Source: an uncultured Treponema sp. (GTDB taxonomy: Bacteria; Spirochaetota; Spirochaetia; Treponematales; Treponemataceae). Taken from it: a stretch of DNA of 64,000 bases. The position numbers and the translations under genes are program-made. The stretch is from assembly GCA_947167345.1 (NCBI GenBank), contig CAMVHR010000012.1, forward strand, positions 1 through 64,000, read 5' to 3'. This document shows, in pieces, positions 8,373 through 16,522 of this stretch (within the stretch, counting starts at the first letter, position 1; every line of letters starts with the position of its first letter). The notes below the pieces were generated by a model. The model had not been told where the DNA came from and did no database searches. It worked only from the letters and a program-made list of their open reading frames with translations.

Positions 8373-10157
8373 ATGGAAAAAGACCGTACACACTCAAAAA
8401 AATCACTTCTTTCGTGGATTTTTACCTTTGCAGGCACAAAACGCCCCATGTACTACGCAAGTGTTTTCTTTGCAATTCTCTGCGTAGCCTGTTCACTAGC
8501 CCCTTACATTCTGATTGCAGACATCGTAAAAAAACTTCTAGATGGTGTCCGTGAATGGAATATCTATTTCCAAGAATGTGCAATTACTGCCGCATTCTGG
8601 GTGGGAAATGCAATCTTCCACATGATTTCAACCACAATGAGTCATGTAGCCACATTCAATGTTCTTGCAAACATCCGCAAAAACTTGTGCGACAAACTTG
8701 CCAGAGTTCCTCTCGGAAACGTGATTGATTTACAATCTGGTACATTGAAAAGCATTTTGATTGAACGGATTGACAGCATGGAAACAACTCTTGCACATAT
8801 CGTTCCAGAATGGACTTCAAACCTTTTGCTTCCAATCGTAATGTTTGCCTATCTTTTCAGGATTGACTGGCGCATGGGATTTGCTTCATTAATCACACTT
8901 CCTGTAGGAATGCTCGCTTCATGTTTTATGATGGTAAACATGAGTGAGAGGTTTCAGAATGCAATTGAAAAAACAAAAGTACTAAACGACACCGCGGTAG
9001 AATATATAAACGGAATTGAAGTAATCAAAGCCTTTGGAAAATCCAAATCATCTTATGAAAAATTTGTAGTAGCAGCAAAAGAAGGTTCTGACTGCTTTGT
9101 AGAATGGATGCGTGACTGCATCTGGCCTTTTACAATAGCATTTGTCATTGCACCGTCTACACTGGTTACAGTTCTTCCGATTGGCGGATATCTCTTCATG
9201 AAAGGAACTTTATCCGCAACAGATTTTATTACAATCATCATTCTTTCAATGAGCGTTATTGCACCGCTCCTCACAGTCTATTCTTATCATGACGACATTG
9301 CAAAAGCTGGTGTAATTTTTGGCGAAGTCGGTGGAATTATGGACATGAAAGAACTTGACCGTCCTCAGAAAAACACACAAACCCCACGCGACAACTCAAT
9401 CGTACTAAAAGACGTGCGTTTCAGCTATCATAAAAATATTGAAGGCGAAACTAAAAAAGAAATTTTGCACGGCATAAACCTTTCACTGCCAGACGGTTCT
9501 TACACAGCACTTGTTGGCCCAAGCGGAAGCGGAAAGTCTACGATTGCACGCCTTATCGCCTCTCTTTGGGATACGGATTCAGGTTCTGTAGAAATTGGCG
9601 GAGTAAACATCAAAAACCTTTCACTCGAAGAATACAACCGCCGAGTTGCTTATGTAAGCCAAGATAACTTTTTATTTGATCTGAGCGTTCGTGAGAACAT
9701 ACGACTAGGAAAGCCAGACGCAACTGATAAAGAAGTAGAAGAAATTGCACGCAAGAGCGGATGCTACGATTTTATCATGTCGCTTGAAAACGGTTTTGAC
9801 ACAATAGTAGGCGGTAGCGGTACACATCTTTCTGGTGGCGAACGGCAAAGGATTGCCATTGCACGTGCAATGATGAAAAATGCACCAATCGTCATTCTTG
9901 ATGAAGCAACAGCATACACCGATCCAGAAAACGAAGCAATAATACAGGAAGGTGTATCTCATCTTGTAAAAGGAAAGACCCTGATTGTAATTGCACACAG
10001 ACTTTCAACAATTCAGGATGCAGATAAAATTGTAGTCATAAAAGATGGTGTAATTGATGCACAGGGAACACACGAGGAACTTCTTGCACAAGATGGATTA
10101 TACAAGTCCATGTGGGAAGCACACATTTCTTCAAAAGATACCAGCGAGGTAGCATAA
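8373..10157 (+). CDS. ABC transporter, fused permease/ATPase (exporter-type half-transporter 1)
   Basis: ABC membrane domain; VGPSGSGKST Walker A, LSGGERQR signature, VILDEAT Walker B. Confidence 0.95.
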   Translation: MEKDRTHSKKSLLSWIFTFAGTKRPMYYASVFFAILCVACSLAPYILIADIVKKLLDGVREWNIYFQECAITAAFWVGNAIFHMISTTMSHVATFNVLANIRKNLCDKLARVPLGNVIDLQSGTLKSILIERIDSMETTLAHIVPEWTSNLLLPIVMFAYLFRIDWRMGFASLITLPVGMLASCFMMVNMSERFQNAIEKTKVLNDTAVEYINGIEVIKAFGKSKSSYEKFVVAAKEGSDCFVEWMRDCIWPFTIAFVIAPSTLVTVLPIGGYLFMKGTLSATDFITIIILSMSVIAPLLTVYSYHDDIAKAGVIFGEVGGIMDMKELDRPQKNTQTPRDNSIVLKDVRFSYHKNIEGETKKEILHGINLSLPDGSYTALVGPSGSGKSTIARLIASLWDTDSGSVEIGGVNIKNLSLEEYNRRVAYVSQDNFLFDLSVRENIRLGKPDATDKEVEEIARKSGCYDFIMSLENGFDTIVGGSGTHLSGGERQRIAIARAMMKNAPIVILDEATAYTDPENEAIIQEGVSHLVKGKTLIVIAHRLSTIQDADKIVVIKDGVIDAQGTHEELLAQDGLYKSMWEAHISSKDTSEVA

Positions 10158-11917
10158 TGTTCGAGATTTTAAGAAGATTTTTTAATTTCTGTGACAAAGA
10201 AAACCGTAACAAATTCTATTCTGCAATTGTAATCGGAATATTCAATTCATTTTTCATGGCACTGAGAATTGCCGCCGTTGCCGTAATGATTCAAGGACTG
10301 ATTGCCACCATAAAAGATGGAGAACCTTTTACTGCAAAAACAATCCTGCTTTCATTTGCAATCATGACATTAAGTTTGATTGCGGCAATCATCACAAAGA
10401 AAAACATGTCTATGTGGCAGACAGAAGGCGGATACAGAACAGCAGCAAAAAAGCGCATTGAAATTGCAGAACACTTACGCTACATCCCAATGGGATACTT
10501 TAATGAAAACTCACTCGGGCAAATTACAAGCGTAACAACAAACACCATGGAACTTTTGGGAGATGTCGCAACTCGTGCCGTAATGCTGGTAATGCAAGGT
10601 CTACTTGATTCCATTCTTATTATTGTGATGATTTTCTTTTTTGACTGGCGCATTGCATTGATTGCTCTTGCAGGTTTTGGACTTTTTCAGTTTGTAAATA
10701 TTTTCATGCGTCTTTCTGTCCGTTCCATTTCTGTAGATAAAGACAAAGCTGACACTGAACAGGTTTCAAAAATCCTGGAATACATTCAGGGAATTGCGGA
10801 AGTGAGGGCATACAACATTACAGGAAAACGCAGCACAGAATTAAACGCAGTAATTGACCGTTGCAGAGATATGTGCCTTAAAATGGAATTGCGCTGCATT
10901 CCAATTTCAACCATACAAAGCATTGTTGCAAAACTTTCTGGCGTTACAATCATGCTCGCTTCAATTTTCTTTTACTTGAACGGCACAATGCTTCTTGCAA
11001 ACAGCACAATCATGCTGATATGTTCATTCATGCTTTTCAGTGCAATGGAAAGCGGTGGAAACTATTCGGCACTCCTTCGCATAATAGACATAGCAGTAAA
11101 AAAAGCAGAAGCAATTCTTGCAGTTCCCACAATGGATATCGAAGGCAATTCTAGTGAAGCAAGCATGCCTCAGAAATCACTTGCAATCACTGCAAAAAAC
11201 ATTGAGTTTGCCTATGATAAAAAGAAAATCATCAATGGTGTATCCCTTACAATTCCAGAACGCACAACAACAGCAATAGTAGGACCATCTGGAGGGGGAA
11301 AAACAACACTGTGTCATCTTCTTGCACGCTTTTGGGATGTGGACTCTGGAGAAGTTACGCTCGGGGGCAAAAACATACGAGATTACAGCATGGACAGCCT
11401 CATGTCGAATTTCAGCTTTGTGTTCCAAAACGTTTATCTTTTCCACGACACAATTGCAAACAACATTCGCTTTGGAGAGCCAGACGCTCCTATTGAAAAA
11501 GTCATTGCAGCAGCAAAAAAAACTTCATGCCACGAGTTTATCTCAGCACTTCCAAATGGTTACGATACCGTAATCGGTGAAGGTGGTGCAAGTCTTTCCG
11601 GTGGCGAAAAGCAGAGAATATCAATAGCACGCGCAATCATGAAGGATGCACCAATCATCATTCTTGATGAAGCAACTGCAAATGTTGACCCGGAAAATGA
11701 GCGCGACCTCATGACAGCAATCACAGAGCTTACAAAAGAAAAGACTGTGATTATGATTGCCCACAGGCTTAAAACTGTACGCCATGCAGACCAGATTCTT
11801 GTTCTTGACAACGGAAAAATTGCAGAACAGGGAAAGCATGAAGACCTTGTAAAGCTTGGAGGCATTTACGCACGCTTCATAGATTCCCGCAAAAAAGCAG
11901 TAAGCTGGAAACTGTAA
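10157..11917 (+). CDS. ABC transporter, fused permease/ATPase (exporter-type half-transporter 2)
   Basis: Start MFEILRRFF overlaps the preceding stop by 1 nt; VGPSGGGKTT, LSGGEKQR, IIILDEAT. Confidence 0.95.
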   Translation: MFEILRRFFNFCDKENRNKFYSAIVIGIFNSFFMALRIAAVAVMIQGLIATIKDGEPFTAKTILLSFAIMTLSLIAAIITKKNMSMWQTEGGYRTAAKKRIEIAEHLRYIPMGYFNENSLGQITSVTTNTMELLGDVATRAVMLVMQGLLDSILIIVMIFFFDWRIALIALAGFGLFQFVNIFMRLSVRSISVDKDKADTEQVSKILEYIQGIAEVRAYNITGKRSTELNAVIDRCRDMCLKMELRCIPISTIQSIVAKLSGVTIMLASIFFYLNGTMLLANSTIMLICSFMLFSAMESGGNYSALLRIIDIAVKKAEAILAVPTMDIEGNSSEASMPQKSLAITAKNIEFAYDKKKIINGVSLTIPERTTTAIVGPSGGGKTTLCHLLARFWDVDSGEVTLGGKNIRDYSMDSLMSNFSFVFQNVYLFHDTIANNIRFGEPDAPIEKVIAAAKKTSCHEFISALPNGYDTVIGEGGASLSGGEKQRISIARAIMKDAPIIILDEATANVDPENERDLMTAITELTKEKTVIMIAHRLKTVRHADQILVLDNGKIAEQGKHEDLVKLGGIYARFIDSRKKAVSWKL

Positions 11918-11932
11918 AGACAATTAATCTTC

Positions 11933-11983
11933 ATAAGGAAACAGAAAGAACTTCACAGTTTCAGAGAGCCTCTGTTTCCTTAT
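11933..11983. terminator. perfect inverted repeat downstream of the ABC pair, possible terminator
   Basis: ATAAGGAAACAGA (11933-11945) / TCTGTTTCCTTAT (11971-11983), 25-nt loop; only a weak T-tract. Confidence 0.45.
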
Positions 11984-12142
11984 AAAAATTCTTTTAATAC
12001 AGAAACAGGCTTTCCAATTTTCCAGCACAGCTGTTTAATTTCATCCGATGGATTAAAAATAATCATAAATGCTGACAGCCTTTAACTGCCGCTCGGCAGT
12101 CTGAATGTCTGCAAGATTCATTTCTTCTGCAAGTTTGTACTA
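11979..12142 (-). pseudogene. possible decayed ORF remnant, unknown product
   Basis: Minus-strand frames read KLAEEMNLADIQTAERQLKAVSIYDYF* and, one frame over, IIFNPSDEIKQLCWKIGKPVSVLKEFL*, as though one reading frame were shifted. Confidence 0.3.
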
Positions 12143-12203
12143 CTAAATAATTAACGATTCTCGCGGATAAAGTTTTGTATTGTATTCCGCTTTATTTCCA
12201 TAA

Positions 12204-12371
12204 CTCAAACTTCCCACATGCAAAAAGCAGATAGAGCTTGCAGACAATTTCTATAAAAAACTCCTGCCGTTTTACCAGAGGGTCTTGAAACATGCGGCAT
12301 AAGGCTTTTTTAGCCGATAACCCCACATGTTTCACAAGGCTTCTCTGGTATTTTCATGTGGAAAGTTTGAG
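12204..12371. repeat. large nested imperfect inverted repeat
   Basis: Outer arms CTCAAACTTCCCACATG (12204-12220) / CATGTGGAAAGTTTGAG (12355-12371), 16 of 17 complementary; inner arms TACCAGAG / CTCTGGTA (12273-12280 / 12343-12350), GAAACATG / CATGTTTC (12287-12294 / 12326-12333), CGGC / GCCG (12295-12298 / 12313-12316). Confidence 0.6.
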
Positions 12372-12380
12372 AACTTAATA

Positions 12381-13145
12381 TTATGCTATCGAAACGATTT
12401 CACTATAAACACCAGTGCGGACAGTTTTATTTATGCGGGAACCAGAACCATACGCAGTTTTAAGAATCAATCTATAGTTTCCTGCAGTAATGTCATTTGG
12501 TATGTTGAAAAGAATGTTTGTATTAGTGTTATCCACAATGTTCTCAGCTCCAAGAGCCGTCCACGTAGAGGAATCATTGTCATAAATTCCATTCTCCGAA
12601 CAAGAAGCAAGATAAAGACCTGTTTCCATTTCATTGCCTGCAATTTTCAAACGCTTACCTGTAATACGGGCAGAATGTCCTATTGAAAGTTCTGAACCTT
12701 CATGTTTTGTATGGATATTAAACAGGCTTTCCAAAGCAGGTTCATTTGATATGGACACATCTGCACCAGCAGTTACATTTTTAACAGCATCCAGAGCCAT
12801 GTCACTTGGAGTAAAGGAGAGCGTCATTTCTGGAACATCCTCAATGCCTGGCACAGCAGAATCAATGCTGCCGTTTGGTTTTATGTACAGGATTCCCATT
12901 TCAAGTAAATCAACAGCTTTTCCGTCTTTTAGAAGTTCCAGAATTGCATTTCTAAAAAGACCTGCAGAATACAGTAAAGTTTCCCTGTCCAAAACTTTAT
13001 TATGTTCAAGAATTTTTGAAATAATATTTCCTATAAAAGCTGTATTTCTTTTTACTTTTGCATAAGAAACAGTTTTGTCCGAAAGAGTGAGTGTGTGCAT
13101 AGTTACATTCACTGTGTCTGAAAGTTTGTTTGTTTTATCATTCAT
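12381..13145 (-). CDS. HU-HIG type DNA-binding domain protein with DUF4469-like C-terminal domain
   Basis: N-terminal SYAKVKRNTAFIGNIISKILEHNKVLDRETLLYSAGLFRNAILELLKDGKAVDLLEMGILYIKPNGS resembles HU-like domains; C-terminal carbohydrate/Ig-like RLKIAGNEMETGLYLASCSENG...NDITAGNYRLILKTAYG. Confidence 0.65.
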   Translation of the reverse strand: MNDKTNKLSDTVNVTMHTLTLSDKTVSYAKVKRNTAFIGNIISKILEHNKVLDRETLLYSAGLFRNAILELLKDGKAVDLLEMGILYIKPNGSIDSAVPGIEDVPEMTLSFTPSDMALDAVKNVTAGADVSISNEPALESLFNIHTKHEGSELSIGHSARITGKRLKIAGNEMETGLYLASCSENGIYDNDSSTWTALGAENIVDNTNTNILFNIPNDITAGNYRLILKTAYGSGSRINKTVRTGVYSEIVSIA

Positions 13146-13205
13146 AATAATACCACCTTTTGTAAGTTATTTTTAAGTTTTTAAGCAATTGACCCCGAAC
13201 GGTCT

Positions 13206-13251
13206 GATGTGGTATCTTCATAATCAGTAACGAGAAGATGCACATCTTTTT
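13206..13251 (+). terminator. terminator-like hairpin 1 (orphan, plus strand)
   Basis: GATGTG-gt-ATCTTC ... GAAGAT-g-CACATC followed by TTTTT. Confidence 0.45.
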
Positions 13252-13254
13252 GTA

Positions 13255-13293
13255 GCCTGTAGATTTACTGCAATAAATTTGCAGGCATTTTTT
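13255..13293 (+). terminator. terminator-like hairpin 2 (orphan, plus strand)
   Basis: GCCTGTAGATTT-actgcaat-AAATTTGCAGGC (12-bp stem counting G-U pairs) followed by ATTTTTT. Confidence 0.55.
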
Positions 13294-13297
13294 ATAA

Positions 13298-13327
13298 GTT
13301 CTTTCGTTTTCGGCTTATCGAAAGAAC
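13298..13327. repeat. perfect 9-bp inverted repeat
   Basis: GTTCTTTCG - 12 nt - CGAAAGAAC. Confidence 0.6.
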
Positions 13328-13468
13328 GTCACGCTTGTATTTTCATAATAATTCCTCAGACAAGTTCTTTTGCCTTATCTGTATATAACAATAACATATT
13401 TTTTTGAAGCAAAATGTAGATTAAACTTGATTTTTTAATTTTTTTCAAAATGTCGGGAATAAATTGTC

Positions 13469-13589
13469 GGAGATACTTTATCTCCACCCCCTTGGAGACA
13501 GGGTGTCTCCAGTAGGCGGAGACACCTTTAAACATCGTGGTGGAGAGAGAGCCTCTCCATGAGGAGGACTTACTCTCTCCATGGAGAGA
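13469..13589. repeat. array of short GGAGA-type hairpins/palindromes
   Basis: GGAGATA-ctt-TATCTCC (13469-13485); GGAGACA-ggg-TGTCTCC (13494-13510); GGTGTCTCC/GGAGACACC (13502-13526); GGAGAG/CTCTCC (13542-13558); palindrome TCTCTCCATGGAGAGA (13574-13589). Confidence 0.75.
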
Positions 13590-13832
13590 AAAAGGTTCAA
13601 AACTTGTCAAATTTGTTATTGAAATTTTATGCGTATCCCCGTGTAAGAGTCTTTCAAAAAATTTAGAGAACATAATAGAATATTAACTGGATAAAATAAT
13701 AGATTTACGGTGAATGTGGAGAAATTTACCCTATGAATGTAAAGATTACCGATAATTCAAGAAAACGTAAAAATGGAACGGAGTGTATTCTTTGTATGGA
13801 ATGTAAAGCTGTTTGTCAAAAGAATGCGTTAT

Positions 13833-13975
13833 AAAAAACCCCGTCTGCACAACGCACAGACAGGGGCAAAGGAGAGGAGGATGCAGAAAACTGTATACAC
13901 TAGCGCAATCTTTTCCTGCGAAGCTTTCGCTCTTGTATACTTGTAAAACTGCAGTGATTTTGCTCTTGCATAATC
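13833..13975 (-). ncRNA. candidate structured small RNA ending in an intrinsic terminator
   Basis: Minus-strand terminator CCCCTGTCTG..CAGACGGGG + TTTTTT (13833-13866), preceded by complementary segments (GTATAC...GTATAC; GCAG...CTGC; GCAA..GAG/CTC..TTGC) in a stretch with no convincing ORF. Confidence 0.4.
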
Positions 13976-14046
13976 TAAAAATATAAACACATCGATGTAA
14001 TTTTAAGTTACAAAAAAATTCTGGCAAGTGTAAGGAGTTGCTCTCG

Positions 14047-14769
14047 GTGGTAGAAAAAAAAGATTTTTGGGAACCTGTTAAAAGGATTTTTTGCATTATA
14101 CTGTTTCCTTTACTGTGTGCTTTTTGTGTTTACATGGTAATAGGACATATAAAACTTTTGTGTAATCATTCTGAAGTTACTGCGACTGTTACTAAAACTA
14201 GATATACAGGAAGGCATGGACATACTGTTGTTTATTATGAGTACGAAATAGATGGACGTAAACTTGTTGGTAGCACAGACCTTATTATGTTTCATTTTTT
14301 TCATAATTATTACAATGGCAGGCAGATAACTATTTTTGTTGGTGCTGATGGAGATAACCATATAAAAAAAGAATTAATACCATCACTTGTAGAAGATGCT
14401 TTCTTTTCTCTACTGTTTTTGGGTGTTTTCCTTTTTTGTGTGTTTGAAAAAGATGCTTTCAAATCTAATCAGCCTGTTTTGTCTGGCGGGGCGGTCGTGT
14501 TTTATGTTCAGAATAATGACCACCGCATAAAGAACTATGATGTTCATAGCGTGCATATTGATGAATGGCTTTCAAAGCTTGAAAATAATGAGATTGTATG
14601 CTTTGGTTTTGCTTCGGGTGGCGATTTTCGAGAATTTTCTTGTTCTGACGGGAAATATTTTTTGCGAGTGTGTCAAAACGGTGCGGAAAAGGAAACTGAG
14701 TTTGAAAATAGAAGTGAAGCCGAAACCAGAATGAGTCGCGAGTGGCGTACTGCTTATTTCCGTGCATAG
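14047..14769 (+). CDS. DUF3592-like membrane protein
   Basis: Two TM segments flanking an extracytoplasmic domain (VTATVTKTRYTGRHGHTVVYYEYEIDGRKLVGS...GRQITIFVGADGDNHIKKE). GTG start at 14047 is 8 nt after AAGGAG. Confidence 0.6.
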   Translation: MVEKKDFWEPVKRIFCIILFPLLCAFCVYMVIGHIKLLCNHSEVTATVTKTRYTGRHGHTVVYYEYEIDGRKLVGSTDLIMFHFFHNYYNGRQITIFVGADGDNHIKKELIPSLVEDAFFSLLFLGVFLFCVFEKDAFKSNQPVLSGGAVVFYVQNNDHRIKNYDVHSVHIDEWLSKLENNEIVCFGFASGGDFREFSCSDGKYFLRVCQNGAEKETEFENRSEAETRMSREWRTAYFRA

Positions 14770-14848
14770 CTTTATGTCTCTTTTCTATCTATTGAGTAAA
14801 TTGGTACATATCACTATAATATTTTAATCATTTTTTAGAGGTATTATA

Positions 14849-16423
14849 ATGTCTGATGAAGTAAGAGTCCGCTATGCACCTTCTCCAACAGGAATGCAGC
14901 ATATCGGTGGTGTTAGAACTGCACTTTTTAACTATCTTTTTGCACGTTCTAAGGGCGGAAAATTTATTTTGCGTCTGGAAGATACAGACCGCACCCGCTA
15001 CGATGAAAAATATGTAAAGAATTTGTATGATACAATGGCATGGCTCGGTATTGATTGGGATGAAGGCGGCGATAAGGGCGGCGATTTTGGTCCTTATGTT
15101 CAGAGCGAACGTTTCGATCTTTACAAGAAATATGCTCAGGAATTGGTAGAAAAAGGCGAGGCTTACTACTGTTTCTGTGATGCAGAGCGTCTTGAAAGAA
15201 TCCGTAAAATTCAGACAGAAAATAAGATGGCTCCTGGTTATGACCGCCACTGCCGCCTGCTTACACCTGAAGAAGTAAAGGCAAATCTTGAAAAAGGGCT
15301 TCCTTATGTTATCCGCCTTAAGGTTCCTCTTGAAGGTGAAACAAAGTTTTCTGATCATCTTCTTGGTGACATTGTATGGAAGAATGAGGACATTTCTCCT
15401 GATCCTATTCTGTTAAAATCAGACGGATTCCCTACATATCATCTTGCAAATATTGTTGATGACCATTTGATGCATGTTTCTCACGTAATGCGTGCTCAGG
15501 AATGGATTCCTTCTACACCTCTTCATGTCCAGATGTACCGTTCTTTCGGCTGGCAGCATCCTGAATTCTGCCATCTTCCTATGGTAAATGGTTCTGACGG
15601 TAAAAAGCTTTCAAAACGCCACGGTTCTACAAGCCTTAACGAATTCCGTGCAAGAGGCTATCTGCCAATGGCAATTGTAAACTATGTTGCACTGCTTGGT
15701 TGTTCTTATGAAGACGGCCGTGATATGTATACTCTTGAAGAGCTTGCAAAGAACTTTAAATTGGAGCATTTGAACAAAGCTCCTGCCGTATTCGATTATA
15801 AAAAGCTTGAATGGTACAATGGTCAGTACATTCGTATGCTTTCTGATGAAGAGCTGTACAAATGGACTCTTCCATTCATTACAGGTACTGGAGATGCAAC
15901 TCTTGAAATTAATCCTGATAATCCTCAGCCAAAGCCTAAGGTTGGACCAGAATATTCTGGTGTTGCTCTTGGAGATGACGGTGAGCCAGTATGTGTAGAC
16001 AAGAACATGAACATGAGTTCTGCACAGGTAAAAGAAAGTCTGATGAAGCTTATGCCGCTCATTAAAGAGCGTCTGCATTTCTTGTGTGATGCTGCAGAAA
16101 TGGTTCACTTCCTGTTTACAGAGCCAGCTGTTCCTGCAAAGACAGACATTATTCCTAAAAAGCTTGATGAGGCAAAGACAAAGGAAGTCCTTGCAAAGGC
16201 TGTTGACTTTGTAAAGCAGTTGCCTGAGCTTGACCATGAGGCAAGCGAAGCTTTGGCAAAGAAGTTTGCAGAAGAACTTGGCATTAAGCTTGGCGACTTT
16301 ATGATGCCTATCCGCATGGCTGTAACAGGAAGCCGTGTTTCTCCACCTCTTATTGGTTCAATTCTTATTCTTGGAGTCGAAAAGAGTATAGAGCGAATTA
16401 ATCGCACTTTGGCTGCATTCTAA
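14849..16423 (+). CDS. gltX: glutamate--tRNA ligase
   Basis: RYAPSPTGMQHIGGVRTALFNYLFAR (HIGH-like) and DGKKLSKRHGSTS (KMSKS-like). Confidence 0.97.
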   Translation: MSDEVRVRYAPSPTGMQHIGGVRTALFNYLFARSKGGKFILRLEDTDRTRYDEKYVKNLYDTMAWLGIDWDEGGDKGGDFGPYVQSERFDLYKKYAQELVEKGEAYYCFCDAERLERIRKIQTENKMAPGYDRHCRLLTPEEVKANLEKGLPYVIRLKVPLEGETKFSDHLLGDIVWKNEDISPDPILLKSDGFPTYHLANIVDDHLMHVSHVMRAQEWIPSTPLHVQMYRSFGWQHPEFCHLPMVNGSDGKKLSKRHGSTSLNEFRARGYLPMAIVNYVALLGCSYEDGRDMYTLEELAKNFKLEHLNKAPAVFDYKKLEWYNGQYIRMLSDEELYKWTLPFITGTGDATLEINPDNPQPKPKVGPEYSGVALGDDGEPVCVDKNMNMSSAQVKESLMKLMPLIKERLHFLCDAAEMVHFLFTEPAVPAKTDIIPKKLDEAKTKEVLAKAVDFVKQLPELDHEASEALAKKFAEELGIKLGDFMMPIRMAVTGSRVSPPLIGSILILGVEKSIERINRTLAAF

Positions 16424-16434
16424 ACTGCTGTCGG

Positions 16435-16478
16435 AAGCTCCGTATTACCATATAGCAGGTATGCGGAGCTTTTTTTTA
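16435..16478 (+). terminator. Rho-independent terminator of gltX
   Basis: AAGCTCCG ... CGGAGCTT followed by a T-run. Confidence 0.85.
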
Positions 16479-16522
16479 TATTATTATTGACAACTTAAAA
16501 ATTTGAATTTTATAATTTTAAT

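Noticed and set aside
12204-12371. attC or phage att site interpretation of the large inverted repeat
   Set aside because: No integrase in the window and no recognisable core-site consensus; kept only as an unexplained structured repeat.
475-13145. Antisense or overlapping ORFs in the track (e.g. 547..798 +, 5068..5325 -, 11560..11865 -, 12327..12686 +)
   Set aside because: They lie opposite well-supported genes, have low-complexity or non-protein-like composition, and look like shadow ORFs.
13356-13673. ORF of 105 aa on the minus strand (13356..13673)
   Set aside because: It runs through the GGAGA hairpin array; its sequence is explained by the palindromes and no domain is recognisable, so it was not called as a CDS.
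13746-14096. ORF of 116 aa on the minus strand
   Set aside because: It overlaps the candidate structured RNA, its terminator and the start of the DUF3592-like gene; the composition is Cys/Phe-rich and not protein-like.
15611-16407. Long minus-strand ORFs inside gltX (15611..16237 and 16105..16407)
   Set aside because: Shadow ORFs of a confidently identified gltX.
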